Positions 24,682 through 35,300 of a DNA stretch of 64,000 bases are shown one piece after another. Location: assembly GCA_032161045.1 (NCBI GenBank), contig JAVHTH010000008.1; one strand, written 5' to 3'. The translations under genes were made by a program, and so were the position numbers. This stretch comes from Fervidibacter sinensis. Its GTDB lineage: Bacteria; Armatimonadota; Fervidibacteria; Fervidibacterales; Fervidibacteraceae. Positions within the stretch are counted from its first letter, which is position 1. Each line of letters starts with the position of its first letter. The notes below the pieces were generated by a model that saw nothing but the letters and a program-made list of their open reading frames with translations, made no database searches and was not told where the DNA came from.

Positions 24682-25632
24682 TCACTTGACCTTTGGTGGG
24701 AACAGAAGGCGTTGAATTTCCGGGCGCTTGAAGTTTTCCATAGTCACAACGGTCACACCTGTGTCTATCCGCTTGGGAATTTTTTCGCCCCTGAGTGCTT
24801 TAACTGCCATCTTGACCCCTTCATAGCCCATCCTGAACGGGTTTTGGACAATCAGGGCTTGGATAACACCCTCTTGCAGCGCCTTAATTTCTGTTGGCGC
24901 AGCGTCAAAAGCGACCAACTTGACCTTGCCGACCAACTTTCTTGCTTGCAAAACCCTCGCCGCGCCGATAGCGCCGGGCTCATTCGCAGCGAAAATCCCT
25001 TTCAAGTCAGGGTGGGCAGTGAGCATGTTTTCGGTCACCTGCATCCCCTTCGTCACATCGCTCTCGGAATAAAGCGTTGCCACCAATTTGATTTTCGGGA
25101 ACTTTTTCAGCCCTTCTTTGAAGCCCTTTTCTCGCTGAATTGAGGTCGCTGCACCGGGGACGAAGGGGATGAGACCAACTTTGCCTTCATAACCGATCAA
25201 TTTCGCAAGGGTTTCCGCAGCGATCTTTGCGCCCTTTATGTTGTCCGTCGCAACGAAACAGAGGGACACATCGGGGTCAAGACCTGAGTCAATGGTGATG
25301 ACCTTAATGCCTGCCCTCAACGCTTTTTGGGCGATAGGGACCATCGCTCTCGCATCGCAGGCAGCGAAAACGATGGCGTCAACCCTTTGAGTGATGAAGT
25401 TCTCCAAAATTGCCCGTTGACCCGCAATGTCTCGTTCATCGCTCGGTCCTTTCCAAATGATTTGCACCCCTTCTTCCGCACCTGCTTTCTCCGCACCAGC
25501 CCTAACCGCAAGCCAAAAATCAAACGCGACGCTCTTCGGCACGACCGCAATTTTGTAACTTTTCTTCGGCGTTTGAGCAATTGCTCCTGCCAGAATCAAT
25601 CCGCACAGCCCAATCAACCATAGCGACCTCAT
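24682..25632 (-). CDS. periplasmic sugar-binding protein (RbsB-like)
   Basis: A 316-residue ABC-type solute-binding protein with a signal peptide (SLWLIGLCGLILAGAIAQT). The mature part has the periplasmic-binding-protein fold of the ribose/autoinducer-2 group: KIAVVPKSVAFDFWLAVRAG, ENFITQRVDAIVFAACDARA, IKVITIDSGLDPDVS, PDLKGIFAANEPGAIGAARV and IQALIVQNPFRMGYEGVKMA. ATG at 25632 follows AAGGGGGC and starts right at the signal peptide, so the much longer upstream frame is not real. No permease or ATPase gene is adjacent, so either its partners lie elsewhere or it serves another sensor. Confidence 0.9.
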   Translation of the reverse strand: MRSLWLIGLCGLILAGAIAQTPKKSYKIAVVPKSVAFDFWLAVRAGAEKAGAEEGVQIIWKGPSDERDIAGQRAILENFITQRVDAIVFAACDARAMVPIAQKALRAGIKVITIDSGLDPDVSLCFVATDNIKGAKIAAETLAKLIGYEGKVGLIPFVPGAATSIQREKGFKEGLKKFPKIKLVATLYSESDVTKGMQVTENMLTAHPDLKGIFAANEPGAIGAARVLQARKLVGKVKLVAFDAAPTEIKALQEGVIQALIVQNPFRMGYEGVKMAVKALRGEKIPKRIDTGVTVVTMENFKRPEIQRLLFPPKVK

Positions 25633-25744
25633 CTTCGTTGCCCCCTTTCGGTTTGCGTTACCTTCAAACCGAGTTGCAATTTGCTGGGACGCCGTTGATA
25701 ATTCTTTCACAGCCGTTAAGCAAAGACGCACGGGCGTGAGAAAG

Positions 25745-25786
25745 TCAAAACGCCACTCCGCTGCTGCTTCGTGGCTGACTACAAAC
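25745..25786. repeat. single arm of the MITE-like element
   Basis: TCAAAACGCCACTCCGCTGC then TGCTTCGTGGCTGACTACAA: the right arm of the 17557-17717 element without a recognisable partner. It lies between the sugar-binding gene and the debranching gene. Confidence 0.5.
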
Positions 25787-25811
25787 TTGGATGCAACGGA
25801 AGGATGAGTGA

Positions 25812-27809
25812 TTGAAAATGCTGAAGTGGGAGCAAGGCGAATTGACATTTGAACGCGCTTCAAAGTTGGAGTGGTTGGAAACGAATGGGTTGGGCGGTTA
25901 CGCTTGCGGCACCGTCTCCGGAATTAGGACGAGACGATACCATGGGCTGCTGATAGCATCCCTCCGTCCACCAACTCAGCGGACATTAGTTTTTGCCAGT
26001 GTTGAAGAGCGAGTTAGTGACGGGAAACGGGATCGCACCATTACTCCTCACTTGTTCCGAGATGGAACGGTAACAGAATGGACTCCGCCCACCGAGTTCT
26101 CAGTGGATTGGTGCCCCCAATGGCATTACGAGTTCCCGAACGCATCAATCGTCAAACGCATCTTCATGCCCCACATGAGCAATACTGTCATAGTTCGCTA
26201 TTTCGTCCGACCCTTGTGCCCTGTAACTTTGTCAGTTCGCTTGTTCGTTGCTTGGCGAGATCACCATTGGACGATGCAGCCCGTTGTGCCCTTCAATGTG
26301 AAAGTGTCAAGTGGGCATTTTTCAATCTGCGTTGAACCTCAATTGCAAAACCCAATTTGCCACTTTGCTCATAACGGTGACGATTTCCAAGTTGAAGGCA
26401 ATTGGTGGCACAACTTTTGGCTCCCGATTGAAACGGAGCGGGGTTTGGACGATGTTGAGTCGCTATTTTGCGTCGGGACAATCTCCAAACGGTTTGAAGT
26501 TGAAGGTCACCTTGACATTGTTGCGTCGGTTGAGCCGCGCGATGTGGAAGAAATCCCAGAAATTGAAGCGAGTGAGAAGAACCGTAGGGAGCAAATCACT
26601 GCGAAAGTTCAGGAGCAAGAACTGCTGACAATTCTGCAGCGAGCAACTGACGCTTATATTGCCTTGCGTTCTTCAACTGGCACGAGAACCATAATTGCAG
26701 GTTACCCTTGGTTTACCGATTGGGGGCGTGATGCCCTTATCGCTTTGCCGGGCTTGACACTTGTGACTGGAAGGTTTGCTATTGCCCGCGAAATTTTGTT
26801 GACATTTGCCCATTACCTCTCCGACGGCATGGTCCCAAACTTTTTCCCAGAAAGTGGCGAAACGCCCGCTTACAATACAGTTGACGCGACCCTTTGGTTC
26901 GTTCTCGCTGTTTACCGCTACCTTCGCTACACGCGCGATGAAGCAATCTTGAGCCAACTCTGGGAATCCTTGCGCGAAATTCTTGACTTTCATTTGCGAG
27001 GGACCAGATACGGCATTTGGGCTGACCCCAACGATGGGTTGCTAACTTGGGGTTCGGAGCAATTTAATGAAGCGCTGACTTGGATGGACGCAAAAGTTTG
27101 GGGTGATCCGATTACGCCGCGCAGTGGCAAGCCAGTTGAAGTCAACGCCCTTTGGTGCAACGCTTTGGCTATCATCGCTCGGATCGCAAAACATGTTGGC
27201 GACGGGAAAACAGCGACGACTGCGACGCAGTGGGAGGAGAAAGCAAAGCAGAACTTTGGACGAGTTTTTTGGAACCCGAGCGAAAATTGCCTGTTTGATG
27301 TCATTGCTCCCGATGGGAAACCCGATCCATTGGTTAGGTGCAATCAACTGCTGGCGTTGAGTTTACCGTTTCGTCTTTTGCCATCCGAACTTGAGCATCT
27401 GACCTTGCAACGCATTGAGTCCGAACTGTTGACACCTTGTGGTTTGAGGACACTTTCGCCCCGAGACACAAAATACATCGGGCGATACATTGGACCTCCA
27501 CACGAACGCGACCGAGCATACCATCAAGGGACAGTTTGGGCGTGGTGGTTCGGTCCATATGCGGATGCGGTTGCTCTTGTGGAAGGCAAAAAAGCGGTTC
27601 AAAACAAAGTTCGCCCTTTGCTTGAAAATTTTTTGCGACGGCATTTGCGCGATGCGTGCATCGGTCAAGTGTCCGAAATTTTTGACGGCGACGAACCCTA
27701 CGAGCCTCGCGGTTGTTTCGCGCAGGCATGGAGCGTTGCTGAGATTTTGAGGGTTTGGGTTGAAAGAATTGAGGAACGGTTGCCTCCACCTTTGTGGGAT
27801 GAAAGGTGA
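25812..27809 (+). CDS. glycogen debranching enzyme (amylo-alpha-1,6-glucosidase type)
   Basis: A 665-residue protein. The N-terminal domain has the signature EWLETNGLGGYACGTVSGIR then TRRYHGLLIAS, and the C-terminal (alpha/alpha)6 barrel has AGYPWFTDWGRDALIALPGL, GETPAYNTVDATLWFV and GTVWAWWFGPYADA, as in archaeal/bacterial GDE (GH133-type) proteins. These hydrolyse alpha-1,6 branch points of glycogen. Catalytic acids expected in this barrel are the Asp in FTDWGRDA and a Glu near the C-terminus (SEIFDGDEPYEPRGC). The start may be TTG at 25812, which is well spaced from AGGA, or ATG at 25818. Confidence 0.93.
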   Translation: MKMLKWEQGELTFERASKLEWLETNGLGGYACGTVSGIRTRRYHGLLIASLRPPTQRTLVFASVEERVSDGKRDRTITPHLFRDGTVTEWTPPTEFSVDWCPQWHYEFPNASIVKRIFMPHMSNTVIVRYFVRPLCPVTLSVRLFVAWRDHHWTMQPVVPFNVKVSSGHFSICVEPQLQNPICHFAHNGDDFQVEGNWWHNFWLPIETERGLDDVESLFCVGTISKRFEVEGHLDIVASVEPRDVEEIPEIEASEKNRREQITAKVQEQELLTILQRATDAYIALRSSTGTRTIIAGYPWFTDWGRDALIALPGLTLVTGRFAIAREILLTFAHYLSDGMVPNFFPESGETPAYNTVDATLWFVLAVYRYLRYTRDEAILSQLWESLREILDFHLRGTRYGIWADPNDGLLTWGSEQFNEALTWMDAKVWGDPITPRSGKPVEVNALWCNALAIIARIAKHVGDGKTATTATQWEEKAKQNFGRVFWNPSENCLFDVIAPDGKPDPLVRCNQLLALSLPFRLLPSELEHLTLQRIESELLTPCGLRTLSPRDTKYIGRYIGPPHERDRAYHQGTVWAWWFGPYADAVALVEGKKAVQNKVRPLLENFLRRHLRDACIGQVSEIFDGDEPYEPRGCFAQAWSVAEILRVWVERIEERLPPPLWDER

Positions 27810-27864
27810 ACTTGAATGTGGCAAACTTATTTCCGTAAGCGTTTTCCGAAAGGGGGCTAAAAGG

Positions 27865-28854
27865 ATGAGGGCGTTTGAGTATGTCAAGCCCACGACAGTA
27901 GCGGAGGCGGTTCGGGAATTGGGAAAGAGTTGGGAAGAGGCGAAAATTTTGGCTGGCGGCACCGACCTTCTCGGCGAACTCAAGGAAGGTATAATCGCCC
28001 CTCAAAAAGTTGTCAACCTTAAAGGTATCGCCAACCTCAGTTACATCCGCTTCAGCGAAAAGGAGGGGTTGAGATTAGGTGCACTGACGACATTAACGGA
28101 AATTGAAACTCACTCCATCGTTCGGCAGCGCTACACCGCTTTGGCTGAAGCAGCAGGGTCAGTTGCTACACCCCAAATTCGGAACATTGGAACGATAGGC
28201 GGGAATCTATGCCAGCGACCGAGGTGTTGGTATTACCGTGACGAGCACACCCGTTGCTTGAAGAAAGGTGGACCAATTTGCTTTGCCTACAACGGTGAGA
28301 ACAAGTTCCATGCAATTCTCGGTGGCGGACCCTGCTATATCGTCCACCCTTCCGATTGCGCCCCTGCTCTCATCGCTTTCAGGGCGTCTGTTACCATTGT
28401 TTCACCGCGAGGGCAGCGTTCGGTGCCTTTGGAAGAATTTTTCGTCCTACCGTCGCGCCGTCTGGATCACGAGACAATCCTTGAACCCAACGAAGTTTTG
28501 ACCGAAATTCAAGTGCCGACACCTTCGCCCAACACTCGCAGCACTTACTTGAAGTTCAGAGAACGAGATTCGTTTGATTTCGCTGTGGTTGGTGCTGCTG
28601 TGGTGATGAGATTGCGTGGCGATGTCTGCGAGGATGTCCGGATCGTCCTTTCCGGTGTCGCTCCTATACCTTGGCGGTCACCTGAAGCGGAGGCTGTTTT
28701 GAAGGGCAAACGAATTACACCCGAACTTGCCGAACAGGCAGGGAAAGCAGCAACAGCGAAGGCTCAACCTCTTGCCCAAAACGCTTACAAAGTTCCGCTC
28801 GTCCAAACGATTGTCAAGCAGGCGATTCTCAGAACGGTAGCGCAAAACAAATGA
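27865..28854 (+). CDS. FAD-binding molybdopterin dehydrogenase subunit with 4Fe-4S loop
   Basis: A 329-residue medium subunit of the xanthine-oxidase family. The FAD site shows ILAGGTDLLGELK (about 33-45) and IGTIGGNLCQRPRC. Between them and the next strand is a cysteine-bearing loop (CQRPRC, TRCLKKGGPIC), which matches the extra 4Fe-4S cluster loop of 4-hydroxybenzoyl-CoA reductase beta and of the PaoB/YagS subunits. The C-terminal CO-dehydrogenase flavoprotein domain (TYLKFRERDSFDFAVVGAAV) is complete. ATG at 27865 follows AAGGGGGC. The partner subunits (2Fe-2S and molybdopterin) are not adjacent: the next gene is on the other strand. Confidence 0.92.
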   Translation: MRAFEYVKPTTVAEAVRELGKSWEEAKILAGGTDLLGELKEGIIAPQKVVNLKGIANLSYIRFSEKEGLRLGALTTLTEIETHSIVRQRYTALAEAAGSVATPQIRNIGTIGGNLCQRPRCWYYRDEHTRCLKKGGPICFAYNGENKFHAILGGGPCYIVHPSDCAPALIAFRASVTIVSPRGQRSVPLEEFFVLPSRRLDHETILEPNEVLTEIQVPTPSPNTRSTYLKFRERDSFDFAVVGAAVVMRLRGDVCEDVRIVLSGVAPIPWRSPEAEAVLKGKRITPELAEQAGKAATAKAQPLAQNAYKVPLVQTIVKQAILRTVAQNK

Positions 28855-28863
28855 CAGAACCGC

Positions 28864-29739
28864 TCACGCGAAAAGTGCATTTTCCAAAAGTGACCAGAAC
28901 CCATCCCAATCAACCGAACGGACGATCCAGCCCGGTCCAGTCGGTTCGGGCGTAACGATGGTGTGACCGCGAGTGTGAACTCCGTGAAGTTCAACCTCAA
29001 CCCTAACCCGTTCAATCTTTGCCAGTTCGGGCTTAATTGCAATTGCAACTGCTAAAGGGTCATTGAGGATTGGAGTAGGAGCATCCGTTGTTTGCATCCA
29101 GATTTTCGTCATTTCCCAAAGCAACTTGCACAAAGGTGATTCGTTCCCCTTCAGCCGATTTACCAAAGCCTCTGGCATAACCGCGTGCTGGGTTATGTCT
29201 TTAGGCACCATGATGAAAGGGATGCCACTGTTGAACACTATGTAGGCTGCTTCGGGGTCATTGCGGACATTCGTTTCAGCGTAATGAGACGCTTCCGTCC
29301 CAGCCATCATCACCACTTTTCTAATTAGCCTGCAAAGTGCAGGTTCGGTCCTCAAAGCCAAAGCGAGGTTAGTCATTGCGCCTAAAGTCACAACGATCAA
29401 TTCACCCGGGTGACGGCGAATGGCGTCCCTGAGGAAATCAACACCGTTTGCCGGCGGAAAGAAAAGTTTGTCAACCTCGTCCAAAACCGATGCTTGTTCA
29501 GGTATATGTCGTGACGGAGGTTCTATCAACCCTTGAGCGCATCCAGCGGAAACCGGCACTCCCCTTTTCCCAATAGTTGTCAATATCTTCCGAGCCAACT
29601 GCGCTCGGACAGCGACCATGCTGCCCACCGTCGTAACGCCAATGAGTTCAACATCAGGCAACTTCGCTGCAAGAGCCAACGCAAAAGCATCGTCAACATT
29701 GCTGCCGATGTCTGTGTCAATAAACAACTTGACCGCCAT
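28864..29739 (-). CDS. inosine-uridine type nucleoside hydrolase
   Basis: A protein of about 291 residues of the nucleoside hydrolase family, which cleaves the N-glycosidic bond of ribonucleosides. The N-terminal calcium-binding Asp cluster is FIDTDIGSNVDDAFALALA, and the other family signs are ELIGVTTV, GELIVVTLGAMTNLALALR, MMAGTE and RNDPEAAYIVFNSG. The usual DTDPGxDD is slightly changed to DTDIGSNVDD, so a relaxed or different substrate is possible. ATG at 29739 starts just after the oxidoreductase stop, so the two genes are cotranscribed. Confidence 0.9.
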   Translation of the reverse strand: MAVKLFIDTDIGSNVDDAFALALAAKLPDVELIGVTTVGSMVAVRAQLARKILTTIGKRGVPVSAGCAQGLIEPPSRHIPEQASVLDEVDKLFFPPANGVDFLRDAIRRHPGELIVVTLGAMTNLALALRTEPALCRLIRKVVMMAGTEASHYAETNVRNDPEAAYIVFNSGIPFIMVPKDITQHAVMPEALVNRLKGNESPLCKLLWEMTKIWMQTTDAPTPILNDPLAVAIAIKPELAKIERVRVEVELHGVHTRGHTIVTPEPTGPGWIVRSVDWDGFWSLLENALFA

Positions 29740-29744
29740 ACCGC

Positions 29745-30716
29745 TCACCACCACCTCGTCGTCAAGTATTTCCCTGTCAAAGTGATGAGCCATTCCATTT
29801 GTCGCAACGCAGTTGCCGCGTCGCACAGGGGAGTGCCTTCACCCAAAACCGAGCGGACGAACCTTCGTATTGAAACTTGCATGAAATCATCCACGATTTG
29901 GCAACCGTTTTCCCAAACCAATTGAATTCGGTAAACCCCATCCTCACCTACGAACGGCAGAAACTTTACTTTGAACTCGCCCCAAGCGACGCTTCGTTCC
30001 AATTCGCCCGCGTGGCGGCGGACTTTGATGGTGATTGGGATTTGGCGGGTTTGGTAGCAGATAGAGAAATGGGCGACCAATGAGTCAGTTCCTTCTTCAA
30101 ATACAGCGTTGTCAAGGTCAAGTTCCACATCGGGAAAGAGCGCTAAAAGGACGCTCAAAGGATGAGGCGCTAAGTCAACCCACAAATTCACACCGCTTGT
30201 GTCCCTTTCCCTCGTCTTCGCTTCCATAGTCAGTGTCACTTGCTCGGGAATTTTCGGCAAACCCTGCTCGTCCCAGATTTGAAGCAAATAAGGGACAGCA
30301 GCCACATATTGAGTGTTAACGGCGAATTGCAAATTTCTTTCCACCGCCAAGTTGACAACTTTTCTGGATTGTTCAAGTGCTTCATCCAACCTTTCCGCAC
30401 TAAGCCAAACGAGGGGCTTCTCGCAGAGGACATGAACTCCCCTTGACAGCGCTTCAATGCAATGCTCGGCGTGAAGGTGATGTGGTGAGCAAACACTGAC
30501 CGCATCAGGCTTTTCCGTTTCCAGCATTTCGCTTAAATCGGAGTAACCTCGCCCTTGGAAATTGGGAACGACCGACTTCAAAGCCCTTTCGTTTTGAGCC
30601 AAAGTCTCTGGGCTTGAACTGACGAAAGCGACGATTTCGCATCCTTCTTTTGCATACCACTGAGCGTGGAACTTCCCAACACCTCTAACGCCAACGATGG
30701 CGACCCTTAAAAGCAT
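29745..30716 (-). CDS. Gfo/Idh/MocA-family oxidoreductase
   Basis: A protein of about 323 residues. The N-terminal Rossmann domain reads LRVAIVGVRGVGKFHAQWYA, with a Gly-rich loop for NAD(P); the family motif VLCEKPLVW (usually EKP) carries the catalytic Lys region, followed by NLQFAVNTQYVAAVPYL. The substrate, commonly a sugar, polyol or amino sugar, is unknown. ATG at 30716 follows AGAGGTGG. It is the first gene of a two-gene operon with the nucleoside hydrolase, hinting at a ribose- or nucleoside-related substrate; this is only inference. Confidence 0.88.
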   Translation of the reverse strand: MLLRVAIVGVRGVGKFHAQWYAKEGCEIVAFVSSSPETLAQNERALKSVVPNFQGRGYSDLSEMLETEKPDAVSVCSPHHLHAEHCIEALSRGVHVLCEKPLVWLSAERLDEALEQSRKVVNLAVERNLQFAVNTQYVAAVPYLLQIWDEQGLPKIPEQVTLTMEAKTRERDTSGVNLWVDLAPHPLSVLLALFPDVELDLDNAVFEEGTDSLVAHFSICYQTRQIPITIKVRRHAGELERSVAWGEFKVKFLPFVGEDGVYRIQLVWENGCQIVDDFMQVSIRRFVRSVLGEGTPLCDAATALRQMEWLITLTGKYLTTRWW

Positions 30717-30894
30717 CAATTAGCCACCTCTCATTCGCTTTTCCCACCAAAATTTTGCCTCTGAAATTTGACTTGGGCAATTGAGGAGTTGGCATTCAAT
30801 TTCGCTTGTGTCGTAAGCGAATGCGGAACAGCAAGTTCGGAACTAAAGAGAAGATTACGCTGAGACGAAAGAGGATTGGGGGTGAAAAAATCAC

Positions 30895-32154
30895 ATGCAA
30901 GTTTTTGTTGCGCGGCAACCAATTTTTGACAGGTTACGCCGTGTCGTTGCATACGAATTGTTATTCAGGGCTGGGTTGGAAAATAAGTTTACAGCATTGG
31001 ACGGGGATTTGGCTTCAAGGAGCGTCATAAGTAGCGGTCTACACATATTCGGTTTTTCATCTCTGACAGGGGGCAAACCCGCTTTCATCAACTTCACGAA
31101 ACCACTGCTCATTAGCGGACTGGTTTATGTCCTGTCACCAAAGCAGGTTGTCGTTGAATTGCTGGAGGACATTGAACCCGACGAGGAAGTGTTGAAAGTT
31201 TGCTGTGAGTTGAAGGGTAAAGGCTATATCATTGTTTTGGACGACTTTCTGTTTCGCTCCGGTTATGAGCCTTTGGTTGAACTTGCCGACATCGTTAAAG
31301 TTGACTTTTTGGAAGTGAAGGGCGAAGAGCGGAAACTTATGGTTCAATCGTTGGCGGGAAAGAAGGTTCGGCTTTTGGCTGAAAAAGTTGAAACGCAGCG
31401 AGACTTCTTAGAAGCATTGCAAGCGGGCTACTCCTATTTTCAGGGCTTCTTCTTTTGCGAACCCGAGATTGTTTCGGGGCACGAGGTTCCTGTTTACAAG
31501 TTAACCTACCTCAGGCTGATACAGGAACTGAGCCGAGAGGAACTGGATTTCAACCAGTTGGAAAGCGTTTTGAAGGGCGATGCCTCGCTTTCCTTCAAAC
31601 TTTTGCGTTACATCAACTCCGCTGCGATTGGGCTTCGCTACCCAGTGACATCTTTAAAGCAAGCAATGGTGCTTTTGGGCGAGCAGAACTTGAGAAGGTG
31701 GGCTGTCTTGACTTTGGCTATAAGTATGCTTGAGGACAAACCTCAAGAGTTGTTGGTAACCGGTGCAGTTCGGGGACGATTTTGTGAACTCATATGTCGG
31801 CGACTCAATTTGCAAGCAATTGGAGTTGACCCGTTCTTGGTGGGCTTGTTTTCAATTTTGGATGTGCTCTTGGACCGTCCTTTGCCTGAAATTCTGGAAG
31901 GTTTACTGATTGCACCAGAAATTAAGGACGCTTTGATGGGAAGACCAACCTTGCTCGGCTTGGTGTATAAACTCGTTGTTGCTTATGAACGGGCGAAGTG
32001 GGAGGAAATCAGCGAGTTAGCAGCCAAAATCAACTTACCAGAGGAAGAAATCCCAGCCTTGTATGCTGAATCGGTCCCATGGGCAGACCAATTCTTCTAT
32101 GCCGTCACGACTGCTCTTGACCCCTTCCGCACATCTCCTTCACAAATGTCTTGA
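30895..32154 (+). CDS. EAL-HDOD domain signalling protein
   Basis: A 419-residue two-domain regulator. Residues 1-~200 are an EAL-type barrel with the opening VFVARQPIFDRLRRVVAYEL and then VVVELLEDIEPDEE, IIVLDDF, ADIVKVDFLE and LLAEKVET. The EAL triplet is replaced by YEL, so cyclic-di-GMP hydrolysis is unlikely and ligand binding or protein contact is more probable. Residues ~205-400 are an HDOD domain (LEAVLKGDASLSFKLL-like, here LESVLKGDASLSFKLLRYIN, and QAMVLLGEQNLRRWAVL). This architecture matches YuxH-like proteins linked to motility and surface behaviour. It stands alone on the plus strand. Confidence 0.9.
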   Translation: MQVFVARQPIFDRLRRVVAYELLFRAGLENKFTALDGDLASRSVISSGLHIFGFSSLTGGKPAFINFTKPLLISGLVYVLSPKQVVVELLEDIEPDEEVLKVCCELKGKGYIIVLDDFLFRSGYEPLVELADIVKVDFLEVKGEERKLMVQSLAGKKVRLLAEKVETQRDFLEALQAGYSYFQGFFFCEPEIVSGHEVPVYKLTYLRLIQELSREELDFNQLESVLKGDASLSFKLLRYINSAAIGLRYPVTSLKQAMVLLGEQNLRRWAVLTLAISMLEDKPQELLVTGAVRGRFCELICRRLNLQAIGVDPFLVGLFSILDVLLDRPLPEILEGLLIAPEIKDALMGRPTLLGLVYKLVVAYERAKWEEISELAAKINLPEEEIPALYAESVPWADQFFYAVTTALDPFRTSPSQMS

Positions 32155-32230
32155 CCTCCCGATTTGACGAACCATGGTAACTCACAACTTCGTTTGTAGT
32201 TGAGAGTATGGGATTGACCACTGCCCTTAT

Positions 32231-32259
32231 TTGACCTTTCGTTTGGGTTGTGTTACAAT
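32231..32259 (+). promoter_or_regulatory. sigma-70-type promoter of the M28-like/FtsX gene
   Basis: The -35 box TTGACC (32231-32236), a 17-base spacer and a -10 box TACAAT (32254-32259). Transcription would start near 32266, leaving a ~44-base leader that includes AAGGAGG before ATG at 32310. Confidence 0.7.
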
Positions 32260-32309
32260 GGCAATTGGCTGATAGCCTTCCTGACTTCCACTCAAGGAGG
32301 CTTTGAACC

Positions 32310-35300
32310 ATGCGGGGCAAACGGGAATTTTGTTGGCTGACCTTTTCGTGGTTGGTGGCGATATTGGTGAGTGTTCTGTCTTTTGGTGTAGGGCAACCCG
32401 TTGGTGTCTATCGCGAACTTTACAACGGCGTTGACGAAGGAAGGCTCCGCTCAGTAGTTGAAACCCTTGCTTCTTTTGGATCGCGAGTTGTGGGTTACCC
32501 CGGCGAACGCCTTGCTGCCGAATATATCCGCCAGCAGTTTTTGGCTCTCGGTTTGGATTCTGTCCGCGAACAGGTCTTTTACGCCGTCACGCCGATTGAA
32601 GAAACTCCGACCTACTTAGAAGTTCCTAAACTGGGCAAGCGCTACCGAGTTTATCCCCTCTGGCCGAACCTTGTTAGGACAAGTCAAACGCCACCTGAAG
32701 GGTTGAAAGGGCATTTGATTTACGCCGGTATCGGACGGTTGGAATCCTTTAACGGCAAAAAAGTCATGGGTTCAATCGCTTTGATGGAGTTCAATTCAAG
32801 CACCGATTGGCTCAACGCAATCTTCCTTGGCGGTAAGGCAGTTGTGTTCATTGAACCCGAAGACACTTTCAGGGGCGAAGCGGAACTTAAGTTCTTGACA
32901 ACTCCTATTGACATCCCGCGCTACTGGATGCCTCGTAAGGATGCCTTGGAACTTCTATCGCTTTTAGAGCAGCACAAAGATTTGGAAGTGGTTGTCAAAT
33001 GCCGAATGAGTTGGAAGCGAGTTCCCGTCCGAAACATTGAAGGCATCATTTGGGGCGTTGACCCGAAACGACGAAACGAGGTCATCGTCATTCAGGCTTA
33101 CTACGACAGCATGAGCGTTGTTCCTTCCCTTGCACCCGGAGCAGAGCAGGCTTGCAGTATCGCTGCTTTGCTTGAATTGGCGAGGTTGCTGAAGCGTTAT
33201 CCACCCGACAGAACCATCATCTTCCTTGCCAGTTCCGCTCACTGCTTGGGTTTACAGGGAGAAGCAAGATACATCTACGAGTGGCTGCAGAAGGAAAAAG
33301 AGAACGAGTCGGCAATCAAGGAAGGGAAAGCACCTTCTCTGCTCACCTTCATAAGCATTGACTTGTCAACGAGAGTCCCAACTTGTGGAATTTTCTACAA
33401 GGGCTATTTCTGGGACTACGCAGAAGACCGACAATGGCAATTTTCCGACATCGGTAAACTTTGCCGCGAAACGATTGAACGCGTCGGGCTGCTTTTCGGT
33501 TTCCAACCTGAAATGAGGTTCGTTGACGCCATCAACCCCATCAAGGGCAAAAGTTGGCGAACCTACTGCTTGGGGCGATTGGCGCTGGGGAGCGAAATGG
33601 CAACTATCGCCGCCAAGACAGGAATTGCCTTTGCAACAGTGAACGATGCTCGCCCTTATGTTGACACTCCCTTTGACACCGTTGACAAAGTCAACTTTGC
33701 TAACTTAAAGGCTCAAGTTCAAGTTATCGCTTGTGCCCTTTACGATTTGCTTCGCGCACCAACTGACACCCTCAAGACCGATTTGGAGCAGAACTACTGT
33801 GTCCTTCGCGGTGAAGTTTTGGAGTTTGACCCTGAAAAGAGTGTCCTCGCGATTCCAGACCAGCCTGTCAAGGGAGCAATTGTCACTTTACGCCACACAG
33901 CCTTGAACGCCAAGACCAACATGGGAGTGCGCGCAATCTTGATGGACATCGCAAAGGAAGGGAAGTTGGGCAACCGAAATGTGAAGTCGTTATATGAGTT
34001 CTACGGCATCCCGATGAGTCGCTTTAGGGGCGGCAATGTCAGGCTTGAGGCTTTCACCCTTGACCCTCAAACTGGAGCAATAACCCGAGCACCCGACTTG
34101 GGTTACATGGGAGCACAAGCAACCCCTTTGGACTTTGCAATGGACTTGAACGAGAAGGAAAGAAGGTTGGCTATATTCCGCTGCCGCTCAGTGATGCTAT
34201 TTGACATGGTTGACCAACGAAGGTTCAGCCTTTTGCAGCAAATGTATGTCTACGACACAACGACTGGTGCTGAACCTTTCTTCTATGGTTATTCGCTTCC
34301 GATTCCCCAGCCGATGACGAGTTACTACGAGCCATGCGCCGTCGTCTTTGCGCCTCCTGATATCCGAATTAAGGTAACGATGGGGGCATCGGTGCTCGGT
34401 TTGCAGTTCGTCCTAATCAACGCCCCAGACGAACTTTTCCGCCAGCCAGCGAAAATCCTTAAGGCGAAGAATGAAGAGGAATTGGGTGAAGGGTTCCTTG
34501 TGAGCGAAACACCTGCCGTGTATTTCACTCCGCTGAAAGTCGCAAAGGATATGTGGGTTTTGGACGAATACCGGATTCAGAAATTGCGCCGATACGGGAT
34601 TGAGAACCCGAGAATGAGCCAGATGCACAAAAACGCCCGCGAATTCTTGTTGGCGGCGGAGAAAGCCCTTAACGAATACCGCTACGATGCCTTCTTGACA
34701 AATGCGCGAGCCGCTTGGAGTTACGAAGCGAAAGCCTACCCCGACGCTCAAAAGACGGCAATGGATGTCGTCAAAGGAATTCTGTTCTACTTGGCTCTAT
34801 TGCTCCCGTTCGCTTATTTCGCCGAGCGACTGTTCATCTACGCCACAGATCTGAAATGGCAGATTGTTTGGACAGTTCTCATTTTCGCTTTGATAACCGC
34901 TGTGATGAGGTATATCCACCCAGCCTTCGCCATCGTTACCGTCAACCCCCTCATCGTCGTCTTGGCGTTCATCATCTTGACACTTGCTGTCATCGTCTCG
35001 GTCATCATCATCCAGAAATTTGAGGCTCAAATGCGACAGATTCAAATTGAGACGACAGGAATGCACACCGCCGATGTCGGTCGGTTGTCTGCCACCACCG
35101 CTGCGTTCAACTTAGGTGTCTCCAACATGCGCCGTCGCAAGGTCCGCACAGTCTTGACAGCAATCACCCTCATCCTGCTCACATTCACAGTCTTGTCCTT
35201 CACCTCTGTTGTCCCATATGTCCGCATCAACAAAGTCCCTGTGCCGAGAGGTAAACCTGTTTACAAAGGTGTCCTCATCCGCGATCGCGCTTGGAACCCA

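Noticed and set aside
25633..25863. Long N-terminal extension of the sugar-binding protein
   Set aside because: The signal peptide starts at ATG 25632 with a good ribosome-binding site, and the extension overlaps the MITE arm and the divergent gene.
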